This document shows positions 23,397-30,896 of a stretch of DNA of 45,795 nucleotides, piece by piece (within the stretch, counting starts at the first letter, position 1; the number at the start of each line of letters is the position of its first letter). Source of the DNA: a virus; IMG/VR virus record IMGVR_UViG_3300024308_000036, positions 1 through 45,795 of that record; one strand, given 5' to 3'. Made by a program: the position numbers and the translations under genes. Below the pieces are notes generated by a model. That model worked only from the letters and a program-made list of their open reading frames with translations. It was not told the DNA's origin and did no database searches.

Positions 23397-23416
23397 CGCT
23401 TCTGACGACATCAAAG

Positions 23417-23603
23417 GTGGACAAACTGATCTCCAAGACGAGACAAAAGCGCGGCTCTCCCGCCTGAAAGGGGCCAAACCTTGATCCCGATCTCTCAAAC
23501 AGAGATCAGTTTGTCCACCTTTGGGCAAGGTAGAGATCAGTTTGTCCACCTTTCGCAGGATGCACGAAGCCATAGGGGTATGTGTGGTCAGATTTTATCC
23601 ACA
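23417..23603. repeat. Second iteron cluster with inverted copies and DnaA box
   Basis: One direct iteron, GTGGACAAACTGATCTC (23417-23433), faces two inverted ones, GAGATCAGTTTGTCCAC (23502-23518 and 23533-23549). A second perfect TTATCCACA box is at 23595-23603. Such inverted clusters act as incompatibility or copy-control loci in iteron plasmids, by Rep-mediated pairing. A weaker copy is at 23647-23663. Confidence 0.75.
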
Positions 23604-23664
23604 GAAAGCGTGGACAAGTCTGTGCATACCCCTGTAGAGCCTGGGAAAGATCAGATTGTCGTGT

Positions 23665-23895
23665 TTAGCTGTAGCGACGGACGAAGCGGTTCTGCTCTAT
23701 CTCATCCTGGCGATCGCCATACGCAAGCCACATGTCCAGCCGGTTCGGCGAGGTCGAAAGAGATTCCCAAAGCCGTTCGGCCATGTGTCGAAGGGTTTCA
23801 TCGCATTTGGCGCGACGGAAGTGAATGAGCCAATCAGCCCGGGTTTTGGGTTGGGGCGCTACTTGCTTCTGGCGCCGTGGGAATGACATATCCAT
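23665..23895 (-). CDS. Hha/YmoA-family-like protein
   Basis: A 76-residue protein when started at 23895; an open frame extends upstream without a ribosome site. KTRADWLIHFRRAKCDETLR, HMAERLWESLS and WLAYGDRQDEIEQNR follow the Hha pattern (TDYLxRxRR...TLE, then AxxHRLAEL). Hha proteins bind H-NS and help silence AT-rich or horizontally acquired genes, and several plasmids encode one. Here it is next to the second iteron cluster. Similarity is judged by eye. Confidence 0.5.
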   Translation of the reverse strand: MDMSFPRRQKQVAPQPKTRADWLIHFRRAKCDETLRHMAERLWESLSTSPNRLDMWLAYGDRQDEIEQNRFVRRYS

Positions 23896-23972
23896 GTGTT
23901 CAACTCTGAACTGTAACGTTAGTTTTAGTCGCGATGGGCATCGCTTCGAGCGTGAATATAAACGATCCTGTT

Positions 23973-23988
23973 CAGTAAGCAATAGCTG
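23973..23988. promoter_or_regulatory. 16-bp operator between Hha-like and Xre-RES genes
   Basis: CAGTAA-GCAA-TAGCTG matches 10 of 12 arm positions. It lies 78 bases upstream of the Hha-like start and could control it. Confidence 0.5.
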
Positions 23989-24047
23989 AACGCAAAGAAT
24001 GATGGAGGAGCGTTTGTAGAGCGATTGAAGCGAATTTCCGCTCTATT

Positions 24048-24080
24048 ATTTTTGTCTCACGTTAGACAAAAATGAGTAAT
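24048..24080 (+). promoter_or_regulatory. Promoter and operator of the Xre-RES module
   Basis: ATTTTTGTCT-cacgtt-AGACAAAAAT (24048-24073) is a perfect inverted repeat with 10-base arms. It covers the -35 TTGTCT (24052-24057) and the spacer before AGTAAT (24075-24080, 17 bases). This is the expected place for binding by the Xre antitoxin. Confidence 0.7.
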
Positions 24081-24127
24081 TGGTTTACGCTGAGACTGTG
24101 AAAAGCCAGCAATACCAAGGAAATCAT

Positions 24128-24535
24128 ATGAACAAGCATCTGAGCCCTGCAGCAAGCACCGGCGGGAACCGTGCCCTCGTCGCAGTCAGAGCTGCCATGA
24201 AGATCCTGGACAAATGGGGATGCACCCCCGAACAGCAACAGAACATTCTGCAGCTCTCCAAGGCCACCTTTTACCGGTATCGGGACGAAGGAACAAAAAG
24301 CGCCTCTCTGAGCCGAGACCAGCTGACCAGGATAAGCTACCTGCTCAACATGCACTCCGCATTGCGCATCGTGTTCAGCAACCCGGAGAACACTTACGGC
24401 TTCATGTCCATGAAGAACAACAACGCCTTCTTCAATGGAGCAACGCCCCTCTCCATCATCGAGAGCGGAGACTTTGGGAGTCTGCATGAAGTGGCCAAGC
24501 GCGTTGATGTCTTGCGCGGGGGCATGGCTGGATGA
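24128..24535 (+). CDS. MbcA/ParS/Xre-type antitoxin
   Basis: A 135-residue protein from the ATG at 24128 (AAGGAAAT site). An N-terminal HTH (AVRAAMKILDKWGCTPEQQQ, SKATFYRYRDEG) is followed by the DUF2384 toxin-binding domain: NNAFFNGATPLSIIESGDFG, LHEVAKRVDVLRGG. The family neutralises RES toxins and represses its own promoter. The stop overlaps the toxin start by four bases. Its operator is probably the palindrome at 24048-24073. Confidence 0.85.
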   Translation: MNKHLSPAASTGGNRALVAVRAAMKILDKWGCTPEQQQNILQLSKATFYRYRDEGTKSASLSRDQLTRISYLLNMHSALRIVFSNPENTYGFMSMKNNNAFFNGATPLSIIESGDFGSLHEVAKRVDVLRGGMAG

Positions 24536-25224
24536 TTCAAGACGGGATCCCGAGAACGGCGGTAGTTCCAATCAAGGGCTACCGCCTCATTCATACCAAG
24601 TACCCCACGATCGACATCTTTGATGATGTGGCCAGCCCGGATGAATTCGATATTCTCTTTGAAATTCAAGAGATAACGAATCCACGTTTGGCAAATGAGG
24701 TGGGCAACCTTGGGCTTTTGCCGCGTAGCGAATGGGTGCTGGGGATCCCCGGGGCCAACTACGCGATGGCAGCCTTCACTCATGTAAACCCCGAAGGGAG
24801 TCGGTTCTCAAACGGGGAATATGGCGTCTACTACATAGGCGACAGCAAAGACACTGCCATCTCGGAAATCAAATACCACTGCGAGCGCTATTGGAGGAAC
24901 GTGCCGGAACTCAAGTTCGAGCGTTTCGAGTACCGCTGCTTGGCCACCGAAATGGCCGGCGCAGTCTTTGCTGATATTACGGGCCTGCCAGATAGCCATC
25001 CGTATTATCACCCAACAGATTACCAGCCGGCGCAGGAGTTCGGCGCTCAGCTTAGGGCGAGTAACGAGATTGGTGTGACATATCGATCTGTGCGGAACCC
25101 GGGCGGGATCTGTTGGGGCCTGTTCACGCCACGACTGATCACCAGCATCATCCCTTCCTCTCTCCATCAAATCATCTGGGACCGCGGCATAATCTCCGTC
25201 AGCCAGGTCACCCCCGCATCCTGA
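24532..25224 (+). CDS. RES-domain toxin
   Basis: A 230-residue RES-domain protein: YRLIHTKYP with the first arginine, the RES core EGSRFSNGEYGVYYIGDSKDTAISEIKYH with Arg, Glu and Ser, and a C-terminal VRNPGGICWGLFTPR. Members act on NAD+ as phosphorylases or ADP-ribosyltransferases and arrest cells. It has an additional segment of about 60 residues before the RES core. The module should stabilise the plasmid or abort infection by competing phages. Confidence 0.85.
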   Translation: MIQDGIPRTAVVPIKGYRLIHTKYPTIDIFDDVASPDEFDILFEIQEITNPRLANEVGNLGLLPRSEWVLGIPGANYAMAAFTHVNPEGSRFSNGEYGVYYIGDSKDTAISEIKYHCERYWRNVPELKFERFEYRCLATEMAGAVFADITGLPDSHPYYHPTDYQPAQEFGAQLRASNEIGVTYRSVRNPGGICWGLFTPRLITSIIPSSLHQIIWDRGIISVSQVTPAS

Positions 25225-25230
25225 TAAACG

Positions 25231-25255
25231 AAAAAAGGCCCATCACTGATGGGCC
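25231..25255 (-). terminator. Terminator of the 84-residue gene
   Basis: GGCCCATC-act-GATGGGCC is preceded by six A on the plus strand, so on the minus strand it is a canonical terminator, about 95 bases past the stop at 25350. Confidence 0.75.
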
Positions 25256-25349
25256 GTACTGAACACCTCGATCTCGAGGTTGGAGGTAACAACGACGCTC
25301 GTTGTACTTAAGCAAGATGGCATACTTCTGCCATCAATACAGGCTGCCT

Positions 25350-25604
25350 TTACTCGATAAGCAGCACTGCGCAATCCGGATCTACTATCCCCTCTGGGAA
25401 GGGATGACGTGAAATGTCCTGCTCTTCCGCCAGAATGACATCCGACACCCGAGCACTGACACATGGCGCTCTGTATCTTTCGGCCAACGCATAGACGGCA
25501 CAATCAATATCTCTGGCCACAGCCCATATGCAGATGCAAAGCCGCCCATCGATGTAGAGGTGCCCCTGGTAAAGCCTGTAGCCTGCGCGAATGAGATATT
25601 TCAA
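25350..25604 (-). CDS. Hypothetical small protein with TTG start
   Basis: An 84-residue protein read from a TTG at 25604 with a GAGGGA site. The terminator at 25231-25255 points the same way, which supports a transcript here. Segments such as YRLYQGHLYIDGRLCICIWA and ARVSDVILAEEQDISRHPF look like a small beta-rich domain with three cysteines. No family is recognised. Confidence 0.45.
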   Translation of the reverse strand: MKYLIRAGYRLYQGHLYIDGRLCICIWAVARDIDCAVYALAERYRAPCVSARVSDVILAEEQDISRHPFPEGIVDPDCAVLLIE

Positions 25605-25632
25605 GCGCCATCCCTCATATCAAATTGTCTAC

Positions 25633-25655
25633 ATAGCCCTGCCCTGCAGGGCTAT
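25633..25655 (-). terminator. Hairpin after acidic-repeat protein gene
   Basis: AGCCCTG (25635-25641) and CAGGGCT (25647-25653) form a stem just past the stop of the gene at 25664; no strong T run. Confidence 0.4.
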
Positions 25656-25663
25656 TCGTCTGG

Positions 25664-26569
25664 TTACGCGGCCTTGCCTATCAGAGAGCGAAGAGACTCG
25701 GCGATCGGGCTGTCCTTGATAAGCACAAGGGAGCCAGGAACAGGGCGCTCTGCTATACCCATCGCAGGCAAGAGCTGCATCAGCTGGCCACATTGAGAGC
25801 GACTGGTCCCTTCGCTGTACGGGCGGGCCTTATAACGCTCATACAGGGCCTTGCTAGTGAGCTCGCCGGACTCCAGAAGCATCTCCAGGGCGATGCGGGT
25901 GTAGCAGGACAGACCGGCGCCTCCGGCAATGTGAGCAATGAGGTTCACCGCTTTCTCGCCTACCTTCTTCGGCAGACTGTCGAGGTCTTCCATTCGGGAC
26001 TTGATCAGCGTGGACAGGTCAGCGCGAGACAGTGTTCCGTCGCTGGCATCGATGTGCAGGTGAGCCTCTACCGCCTCCACGCTGCCGAGTCGAGCAATGA
26101 GCGCTGCGGAGGGCTTGGATGCGCCATGAGCGCGGGCCTTTATCTTGCCCGGCTTCTCACTTTCGGCCGGGGCTGCCTCAGTCTCGACAACTAGGTCTGC
26201 AGCGCCGGCAGCGTCAGCGTCGGTTTCGGCATAAAGCTCTTCGCGCGTCTCAACCATGGCCAGCTCTTGAGCGACCTCTTCGATAGTTGAGGTTGGGAAT
26301 GCAACGTCGGAACCCAGCAGCGCGTCTAGGTCATCGAGATCTGCACCGAGAGCGTCGATTTGGGCGTCAGCAGCGACATCTTCTGAGAGCGCTTCTGTGA
26401 CCGCCTCAGCGACTTCTACAGGGGAAGCATCAACAGCGTCAGCGGTCGCTTCAGGGGCTTCAAGCAGCGCTTCCAGAGCGTCCAGATCTGCATCAGCAGA
26501 TGTCACACCAGTAGCGGGCACAACATCGTCAAGTTCAAGAGAGGCGAGAGCCTTATCAAGTGCGTTCAT
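25664..26569 (-). CDS. Acidic-repeat protein with C-terminal helical domain
   Basis: A 301-residue protein. Residues 1-135 are Ala/Asp/Glu-rich with a repeated DALxALL motif (ADLDALEALLEA, DLDDLDALLGSD) and likely disordered. A basic linker (KPGKIKARAHGASKP) leads to a helical domain (KVGEKAVNLIAHIAGGAG, CYTRIALEMLLESGELTSK). The negatively charged arm could mimic DNA or bind a basic partner. No family is recognised. It is transcribed away from the ParA-like gene. Confidence 0.6.
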   Translation of the reverse strand: MNALDKALASLELDDVVPATGVTSADADLDALEALLEAPEATADAVDASPVEVAEAVTEALSEDVAADAQIDALGADLDDLDALLGSDVAFPTSTIEEVAQELAMVETREELYAETDADAAGAADLVVETEAAPAESEKPGKIKARAHGASKPSAALIARLGSVEAVEAHLHIDASDGTLSRADLSTLIKSRMEDLDSLPKKVGEKAVNLIAHIAGGAGLSCYTRIALEMLLESGELTSKALYERYKARPYSEGTSRSQCGQLMQLLPAMGIAERPVPGSLVLIKDSPIAESLRSLIGKAA

Positions 26570-26722
26570 GGTTTACTCCTTGTTCAGTGTTAGCGTTAAG
26601 CAGTCTCGTTCGACTGAGTGCATTTTCGCTGAACTGAATCGGAGTTAATCGCATTCGCCCTTCATGACCGCGACAGCAGATTCGGGATAATAGATCAGGT
26701 TAACAGCTTCGTAATGTGGCCA

Positions 26723-26808
26723 ATCTGTTACCGTCGCTTACAGATCTCAAATCCTAGGAAATACCTCCTATATGATATAAGCTGGAACCCACTCATGTAA
26801 CGTATACG
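26723..26808 (+). promoter_or_regulatory. Regulatory region of the ParA-like gene
   Basis: Contains the inverted repeat ATCTGT (26723-26728)/ACAGAT (26740-26745), a -10-like TATGATATAAG (26771-26781 region), CTCATGTAAC (26792-26801) and the palindrome CGTATACG (26801-26808). CATGTAAC is the core of the 35-bp palindrome at 9105-9139. Confidence 0.45.
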
Positions 26809-26818
26809 AAAGGATGAA

Positions 26819-27883
26819 ATGAAAACTATATCATTATTTAATAACAAAGGAGGGGTTGGTAAAACAACCTTGACTTGGAATTTAAGTGTATCTTTGTCGG
26901 CTAAAGGAAAGTCGGTTCTATTGATAGATTTTGATCCACAGTGTAACCTATCAATAGCATTGCTTGGAGAAAATAAATTTTCAAGCCTCTTGAATAAGGA
27001 TAAAGCTAACCCTTATGGCCAAACAATAAGAGCATTCTGTCAGCCATTTATCCAACAGGATATAACTCCTGTTGTGCATACATTTCAACCATATCACAAA
27101 ATGGAGAATGGGGCAGGAAGATTAGATATTGTACCTGGTGATTTTTGGTTGAATAACCTGTCAGATATAATAAGCGTAGGTACAGACTTAATTGCTGGTA
27201 ATGCTATAACTAGATTTCTGATTCCTAGCCTGATTGCCATTAAAGCTCAAGAAACAAACGATTGTGAGTATGATTACGTTCTTATCGACGTGCCTCCTTC
27301 GTTTAATACAATAGTTAGATCAGCCCTGTACTGCTCTGACTACTACTTGGTCCCATGTACGGCTGATGTGTTTTCATCTTATTGCATTGGCCTTATTGGC
27401 GAGACATTGCCGAAATTCAGAGATGACTGGGAGCAAGGGATTAAAAGGAACTCTTCTCTCAGCAACCCTTTAATAAACCATAAGGGTGCTCCCAAGTTTG
27501 GGGGCTGGATTTTTAATGGGTTTGATACAAGAAGGCAGAATGGCCAGGCGGTTTCGGGGGAGATTGCTGCGGACGCTGCTCATAGGGATAAAATAATTGA
27601 CGCTGTAAAAAACGAACTTCGCTCAAAATTGTCAGCAATCACAACGTATCCGCCTATACCTGCATTTACCCCTGACACACCAATCGCTAAGATTGAGGAT
27701 CTTAATGTTATGGCTCCAGATAGTATCCTACAAGGCGTACCACTTCGTTATCTCGATACAGTATCGCCGACTAGAGGGGTATTAGCTAGAGGTGCTTGGT
27801 CTAAACCGCAAAAACAGCTAATGAATAAAATGTCCCAACAACATGATTTACTGGCTGATTACATAATTAAGAATTTGATTTAA
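26819..27883 (+). CDS. ParA-type (deviant Walker) ATPase, AT-rich
   Basis: A 354-residue protein. The deviant Walker A KGGVGKTT is at residues 10-17 and LLIDFDPQCNLS at about 34-45; YDYVLIDVPPSFN is Walker B. The middle and C-terminal parts (GWIFNGFDTRRQNGQAVSGE) are longer than in short plasmid ParA proteins. No ParB or CTP-switch partner lies next to it; the ParB-domain genes are 21 kb away and lack an HTH. Base composition is clearly more AT-rich than the neighbours, a sign of separate acquisition. It may position the replicon or serve another role. Confidence 0.75.
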   Translation: MKTISLFNNKGGVGKTTLTWNLSVSLSAKGKSVLLIDFDPQCNLSIALLGENKFSSLLNKDKANPYGQTIRAFCQPFIQQDITPVVHTFQPYHKMENGAGRLDIVPGDFWLNNLSDIISVGTDLIAGNAITRFLIPSLIAIKAQETNDCEYDYVLIDVPPSFNTIVRSALYCSDYYLVPCTADVFSSYCIGLIGETLPKFRDDWEQGIKRNSSLSNPLINHKGAPKFGGWIFNGFDTRRQNGQAVSGEIAADAAHRDKIIDAVKNELRSKLSAITTYPPIPAFTPDTPIAKIEDLNVMAPDSILQGVPLRYLDTVSPTRGVLARGAWSKPQKQLMNKMSQQHDLLADYIIKNLI

Positions 27884-27926
27884 AAACTTACGAGACCATA
27901 ATAATCTTTTAAAGTTTAATTATTGA

Positions 27927-27947
27927 AGGGCGTCATAGTGACGCCCT
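27927..27947. terminator. Hairpin between convergent genes
   Basis: AGGGCGTCA-tag-TGACGCCCT lies between the ParA-like stop and the HAD gene stop and can terminate either transcript; preceded by an AT-rich stretch. Confidence 0.6.
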
Positions 27948-27954
27948 GTAGCGG

Positions 27955-28545
27955 TTAAGACGCAAACTCTTTCGTCTGATTCCAGACATCTTTACTTGTC
28001 AGTAAATCCGCAAAGCTTAACAAAGATGGAGGGGTGATCTCTCCGGTTACATCTGCTCGGCGCAGAACGGCCGCGCAGAACGTCTGAGGCTTCAGGATCC
28101 GAGCGTTACGGAACACCCCCTTGATGTAGGCGCAGATGGCCGGGTCATCATCGATCATGGTGAACTCGGCCTCCAGAGGGTTATCGTGGGCAACGGACAG
28201 CTGTCGCATGATGGCCTCAGCCTTGTAGAGATGGTTTTGGCGAAGGTCAGAAACATCACGCATCAGAAGCGGTACCAAAAGCGGGGCGTCGTGACGGTTA
28301 AGCCAGTTGACGGTTTGAGCGCGGACAGTCTCCGGCCGGGCGGTGAGATAGAACATTCGCACTGCGGGGATCGAACTGAGCATATTGATCAGATCGATCA
28401 TGAACGGGACCGGCAAGTCCTGCCCGCATGCCTGGTTGAAAGGCTCCCAGTCCTCGACCGTCTCGCTACCCAAAGGAGGAAGCTTGTCGGCACGGGCCCT
28501 GTTATCGGTAATGCAACCGTCCAGGTCGCAGAAGACAAAGTACAT
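27955..28545 (-). CDS. HAD phosphatase, polynucleotide kinase 3'-phosphatase-like
   Basis: A 196-residue protein starting at 28545 after AAGGAGA. HAD motifs: CDLDGCITD (motif I, both aspartates), YLTARPET (motif II) and MIDDDPAI (motif IV). The block VRAQTVNWLNRHDAPLLVPL and LLMRDVSDLRQNHLYKAEAI resembles the C-terminal phosphatase of T4 PseT, which removes 3' phosphates from nucleic acid ends. The kinase half is absent. It is the last gene of the operon that begins at 30232. Confidence 0.7.
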   Translation of the reverse strand: MYFVFCDLDGCITDNRARADKLPPLGSETVEDWEPFNQACGQDLPVPFMIDLINMLSSIPAVRMFYLTARPETVRAQTVNWLNRHDAPLLVPLLMRDVSDLRQNHLYKAEAIMRQLSVAHDNPLEAEFTMIDDDPAICAYIKGVFRNARILKPQTFCAAVLRRADVTGEITPPSLLSFADLLTSKDVWNQTKEFAS

Positions 28546-28594
28546 GGAGGTTCTCCTTGTAGATGGGATAAAACCGCGGCATTGAGCCGCGGGA

Positions 28595-28611
28595 TGTGAC
28601 AATTTGATCTC
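28595..28611 (-). repeat. Isolated iteron-like word
   Basis: GACAATTTGATCTC (28598-28611) matches the iteron core at 13 of 14 positions, between the exonuclease stop and the HAD gene. Confidence 0.35.
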
Positions 28612-29214
28612 TTAAGCGGCGAGAAGCCCTTTGGCGCGGGCGGCCTTCTCTACAGATGCGCTGAGGTCGAAGTAGCCGGCCTGGATACCGACCATGAGTG
28701 CTTCCATCATCCGATCGACGTCATAGATGGCTCGGTGAGCATCTTCCGAGTTGAACGGGACTCCCAGTGCCCAACACAGCTCGGAAAGGCGAGGAGGCTT
28801 ACCCAGAGGCGTAGCAAAGCGGCCAGACTGCATGGTGCAGAAGACCTCCATGTCCTGGTTAACCGGTTGGCCAACTCGGAGCAGCTCATAAGCGATAAAG
28901 GGGGCATCGAAGTCGGCGTTGTGGGCGATCATGATGTCGGTCGCCTTGAAGATCTTGCCGACATCGATGGCCACCTCTTCCCAGCCAGGCGCCTTCCTCA
29001 CCAGTTCGGGGGTGATACCGGTGATGCGCTGAACCTCTTCAGGGATTGTTCGATGAGGGTTGACCAGCTTGCTGTAGGTAAGCACCTTCTCAAAAGACAT
29101 GGACGCGGGGTCAACCTTGTAAACGATGGCACCGACCTCGGTGATCCGGTGCCCGTCTTCCGGCCGGAACCCAGTGGTTTCAATATCGACGCCGGTAATA
29201 ACAATGGGCTTCAT
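28612..29214 (-). CDS. DnaQ-like 3'-5' exonuclease (DEDDh)
   Basis: A 200-residue exonuclease. ExoI is GVDIETTGF (residues about 8-16), ExoII AHNADFDAPF (about 98-107), and ExoIII AHRAIYDVD (about 158-166) with the DEDDh histidine. All metal ligands are present. It could proofread DNA synthesis, degrade host DNA or trim RNA. It overlaps the upstream gene by four bases. Confidence 0.85.
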   Translation of the reverse strand: MKPIVITGVDIETTGFRPEDGHRITEVGAIVYKVDPASMSFEKVLTYSKLVNPHRTIPEEVQRITGITPELVRKAPGWEEVAIDVGKIFKATDIMIAHNADFDAPFIAYELLRVGQPVNQDMEVFCTMQSGRFATPLGKPPRLSELCWALGVPFNSEDAHRAIYDVDRMMEALMVGIQAGYFDLSASVEKAARAKGLLAA

Positions 29215-29642
29215 TTTTTTCTCCTGCCGATGCGGAACCCAGCCTCGCGGAGCTGCTCATGCTTGACGTTGGCCATGCGGAAAGCGTCTTGCTGAGAGCC
29301 GAACTCAAGGACGAAGTCCATGCTGGACGGGGCATCGGTTCTGCTGAATTTGAGGGTGCAGTCGGATATGGTCATGCGATAGAGGTGGCCATCTCTGCAG
29401 CGGTAATGGCGAGCGTAGACACACTGCCAATCCGGGGATCCGGCTACGAAGAGACTCGCCTCGGTAAGCAGGGAGTTGATGTCTACGGAGGAACTCGTCA
29501 CCCCTCCAAACCCTGTCTGAACTGCGTGTAGAAGCGCGTCAGCCTGCGCCCGGGTCAGTCCACCCTCTGATATGAGGTCGAGGACAAGCTCAAGCGTCTC
29601 AAGCGCCTTCCGGTCTATCTCGTCCTGCAGATCAATCACCAT
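29211..29642 (-). CDS. Hypothetical protein
   Basis: A 143-residue protein with an N-terminal helical part (RKALETLELVLDLISEGGLT) and a beta-rich C-terminal half (RCRDGHLYRMTISDCTLKFS). Overlaps with both neighbours show that it belongs to the same operon as the exonuclease. No family is recognised. Confidence 0.6.
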   Translation of the reverse strand: MVIDLQDEIDRKALETLELVLDLISEGGLTRAQADALLHAVQTGFGGVTSSSVDINSLLTEASLFVAGSPDWQCVYARHYRCRDGHLYRMTISDCTLKFSRTDAPSSMDFVLEFGSQQDAFRMANVKHEQLREAGFRIGRRKK

Positions 29643-30232
29643 CAGACATTCACCTGTGTCGGATTTGAGACAAATCGATCTGCGGCTTTGGACAGATCGA
29701 AAGCCACTTGGTTAGAGACTGGGCCGCACTTGGCCAAGCGAGCCAGGCATTCGGTAAATGTGTTCAGACCTCGCAGGTCGCAATTGGTCAGCGCCTTGAT
29801 CTCTGCCGAGAAGTCGGCCGGCAACATGTGATTGCTCCGGTCTCTGACAAGACTCTGGATTGCGGCGCCGTAATGGCTCGAGGCGGAAAGCTCCAGACTC
29901 TCGAACGAGATGGGGAACGGCAGAGGGGCGCGAAGACGCAAAATGGCGCAGTAACGCCCAAACACACTGCAGGGGAGATCTGAATCGGTGAGCCAGACCT
30001 TGATGCTGGAGCTCATCAAAAATGCCGAGCTCTTTGCCAGAGACTCCACCTGCCCCTTTGTGAACTGAGCACAGTAGATCTCGGAGGCGAGCATGTTCTC
30101 CAGGACAACGCTCCGCTCGTGGCTAAGTTGTGAAAGTACCTTGGAAACCTCCCCGATAAAGTGATCTCGAACGGACGCACCTACCGAAGATGATGACGGT
30201 GATGACTGGTTCAGATGACGGGCTAAAGACAT
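29642..30232 (-). CDS. Hypothetical protein, first gene of operon
   Basis: A 196-residue protein. A serine-rich N-terminus (SSPSSSSVGAS) is followed by helices (FIGEVSKVLSQLSHERSVVL) and a hydrophobic segment (RLRAPLPFPISFESLELS). An operator copy lies 60 bases before the start, so the four-gene operon is part of the regulon. An iteron-like word (GACAAATCGATCTG) occurs near its end at 29669-29682. Function unknown. Confidence 0.6.
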   Translation of the reverse strand: MSLARHLNQSSPSSSSVGASVRDHFIGEVSKVLSQLSHERSVVLENMLASEIYCAQFTKGQVESLAKSSAFLMSSSIKVWLTDSDLPCSVFGRYCAILRLRAPLPFPISFESLELSASSHYGAAIQSLVRDRSNHMLPADFSAEIKALTNCDLRGLNTFTECLARLAKCGPVSNQVAFDLSKAADRFVSNPTQVNV

Positions 30233-30291
30233 AGCGATTCTCCGAGTGTTGCTTTTTACAACTCTATTTTAGAGAAGATATAGCGGGCATT

Positions 30292-30307
30292 CAGTAAACA
30301 CCCGCTG
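30292..30307. promoter_or_regulatory. Degenerate operator before exonuclease operon
   Basis: CAGTAA-ACAC-CCGCTG keeps one perfect arm and matches 9 of 12 arm positions; it is 60 bases upstream of the start at 30232. Confidence 0.5.
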
Positions 30308-30323
30308 ATCACTAGGCGCGAAA

Positions 30324-30896
30324 TTATAGGTGGAAACAGATAGCGGATTCAGCCCACTGGCATCGTGTTTCAAGGTCGGTCATGCCGGTCGGCATAGTAC
30401 CGTACCTGACGCCGCTGTCGGCTAAAGCGCTCTTCATCAGCCAGTGGGTCGCTTGAATGTACCCTTGGTCGATGAGGCCTTTCCCTTCAGCATGCTCCAA
30501 CGGGATGCCTGGCGGAATGTAGATAACGAAATCAAGGGTCTTACGAGCCGCCTCAAAGCACTCCTTGATGTAATCCATAACTCGCTCACTGACGTGGGCC
30601 TCCTGGTAGTGCTGTTGGTTCATGTCAGCCAGCAGATAAGCGATCATGTCGATTGGGGTTCGGTCGATAATCACCCTTTCACCGCCGGACATAACCTGCT
30701 CGAACTTTCTCAGGATCCGTTCCTGAACGGAGAGCCGAGATCTGGCGTCGAGCGTGGAACTTGGGGACAGGCCCATCTCAGCGAAAACCTTAGAGACGCC
30801 GGCATCGATCATGGTCAGAGCCATTCGATCGGCCAACAGCCTGGCAAGAGTGCTCTTGCCAACACGGTGGGCGCCGCAGATTCCGACTCGCATCAT
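30324..30896 (-). CDS. P-loop kinase/ATPase (NadR/AAA_28-like)
   Basis: A 190-residue P-loop protein: GICGAHRVGKSTLARLLADR gives Walker A (GAHRVGKST, residues 8-16), GGERVIIDRTPIDMIAYLLA the second acidic motif, and LDFVIYIPPGIPLE a core strand. The fold resembles NadR-type and deoxynucleotide kinases. With its neighbours thyA, folA and a MazG-like gene it may phosphorylate nucleotides. It overlaps the MazG-like gene by four bases. Confidence 0.7.
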   Translation of the reverse strand: MMRVGICGAHRVGKSTLARLLADRMALTMIDAGVSKVFAEMGLSPSSTLDARSRLSVQERILRKFEQVMSGGERVIIDRTPIDMIAYLLADMNQQHYQEAHVSERVMDYIKECFEAARKTLDFVIYIPPGIPLEHAEGKGLIDQGYIQATHWLMKSALADSGVRYGTMPTGMTDLETRCQWAESAICFHL

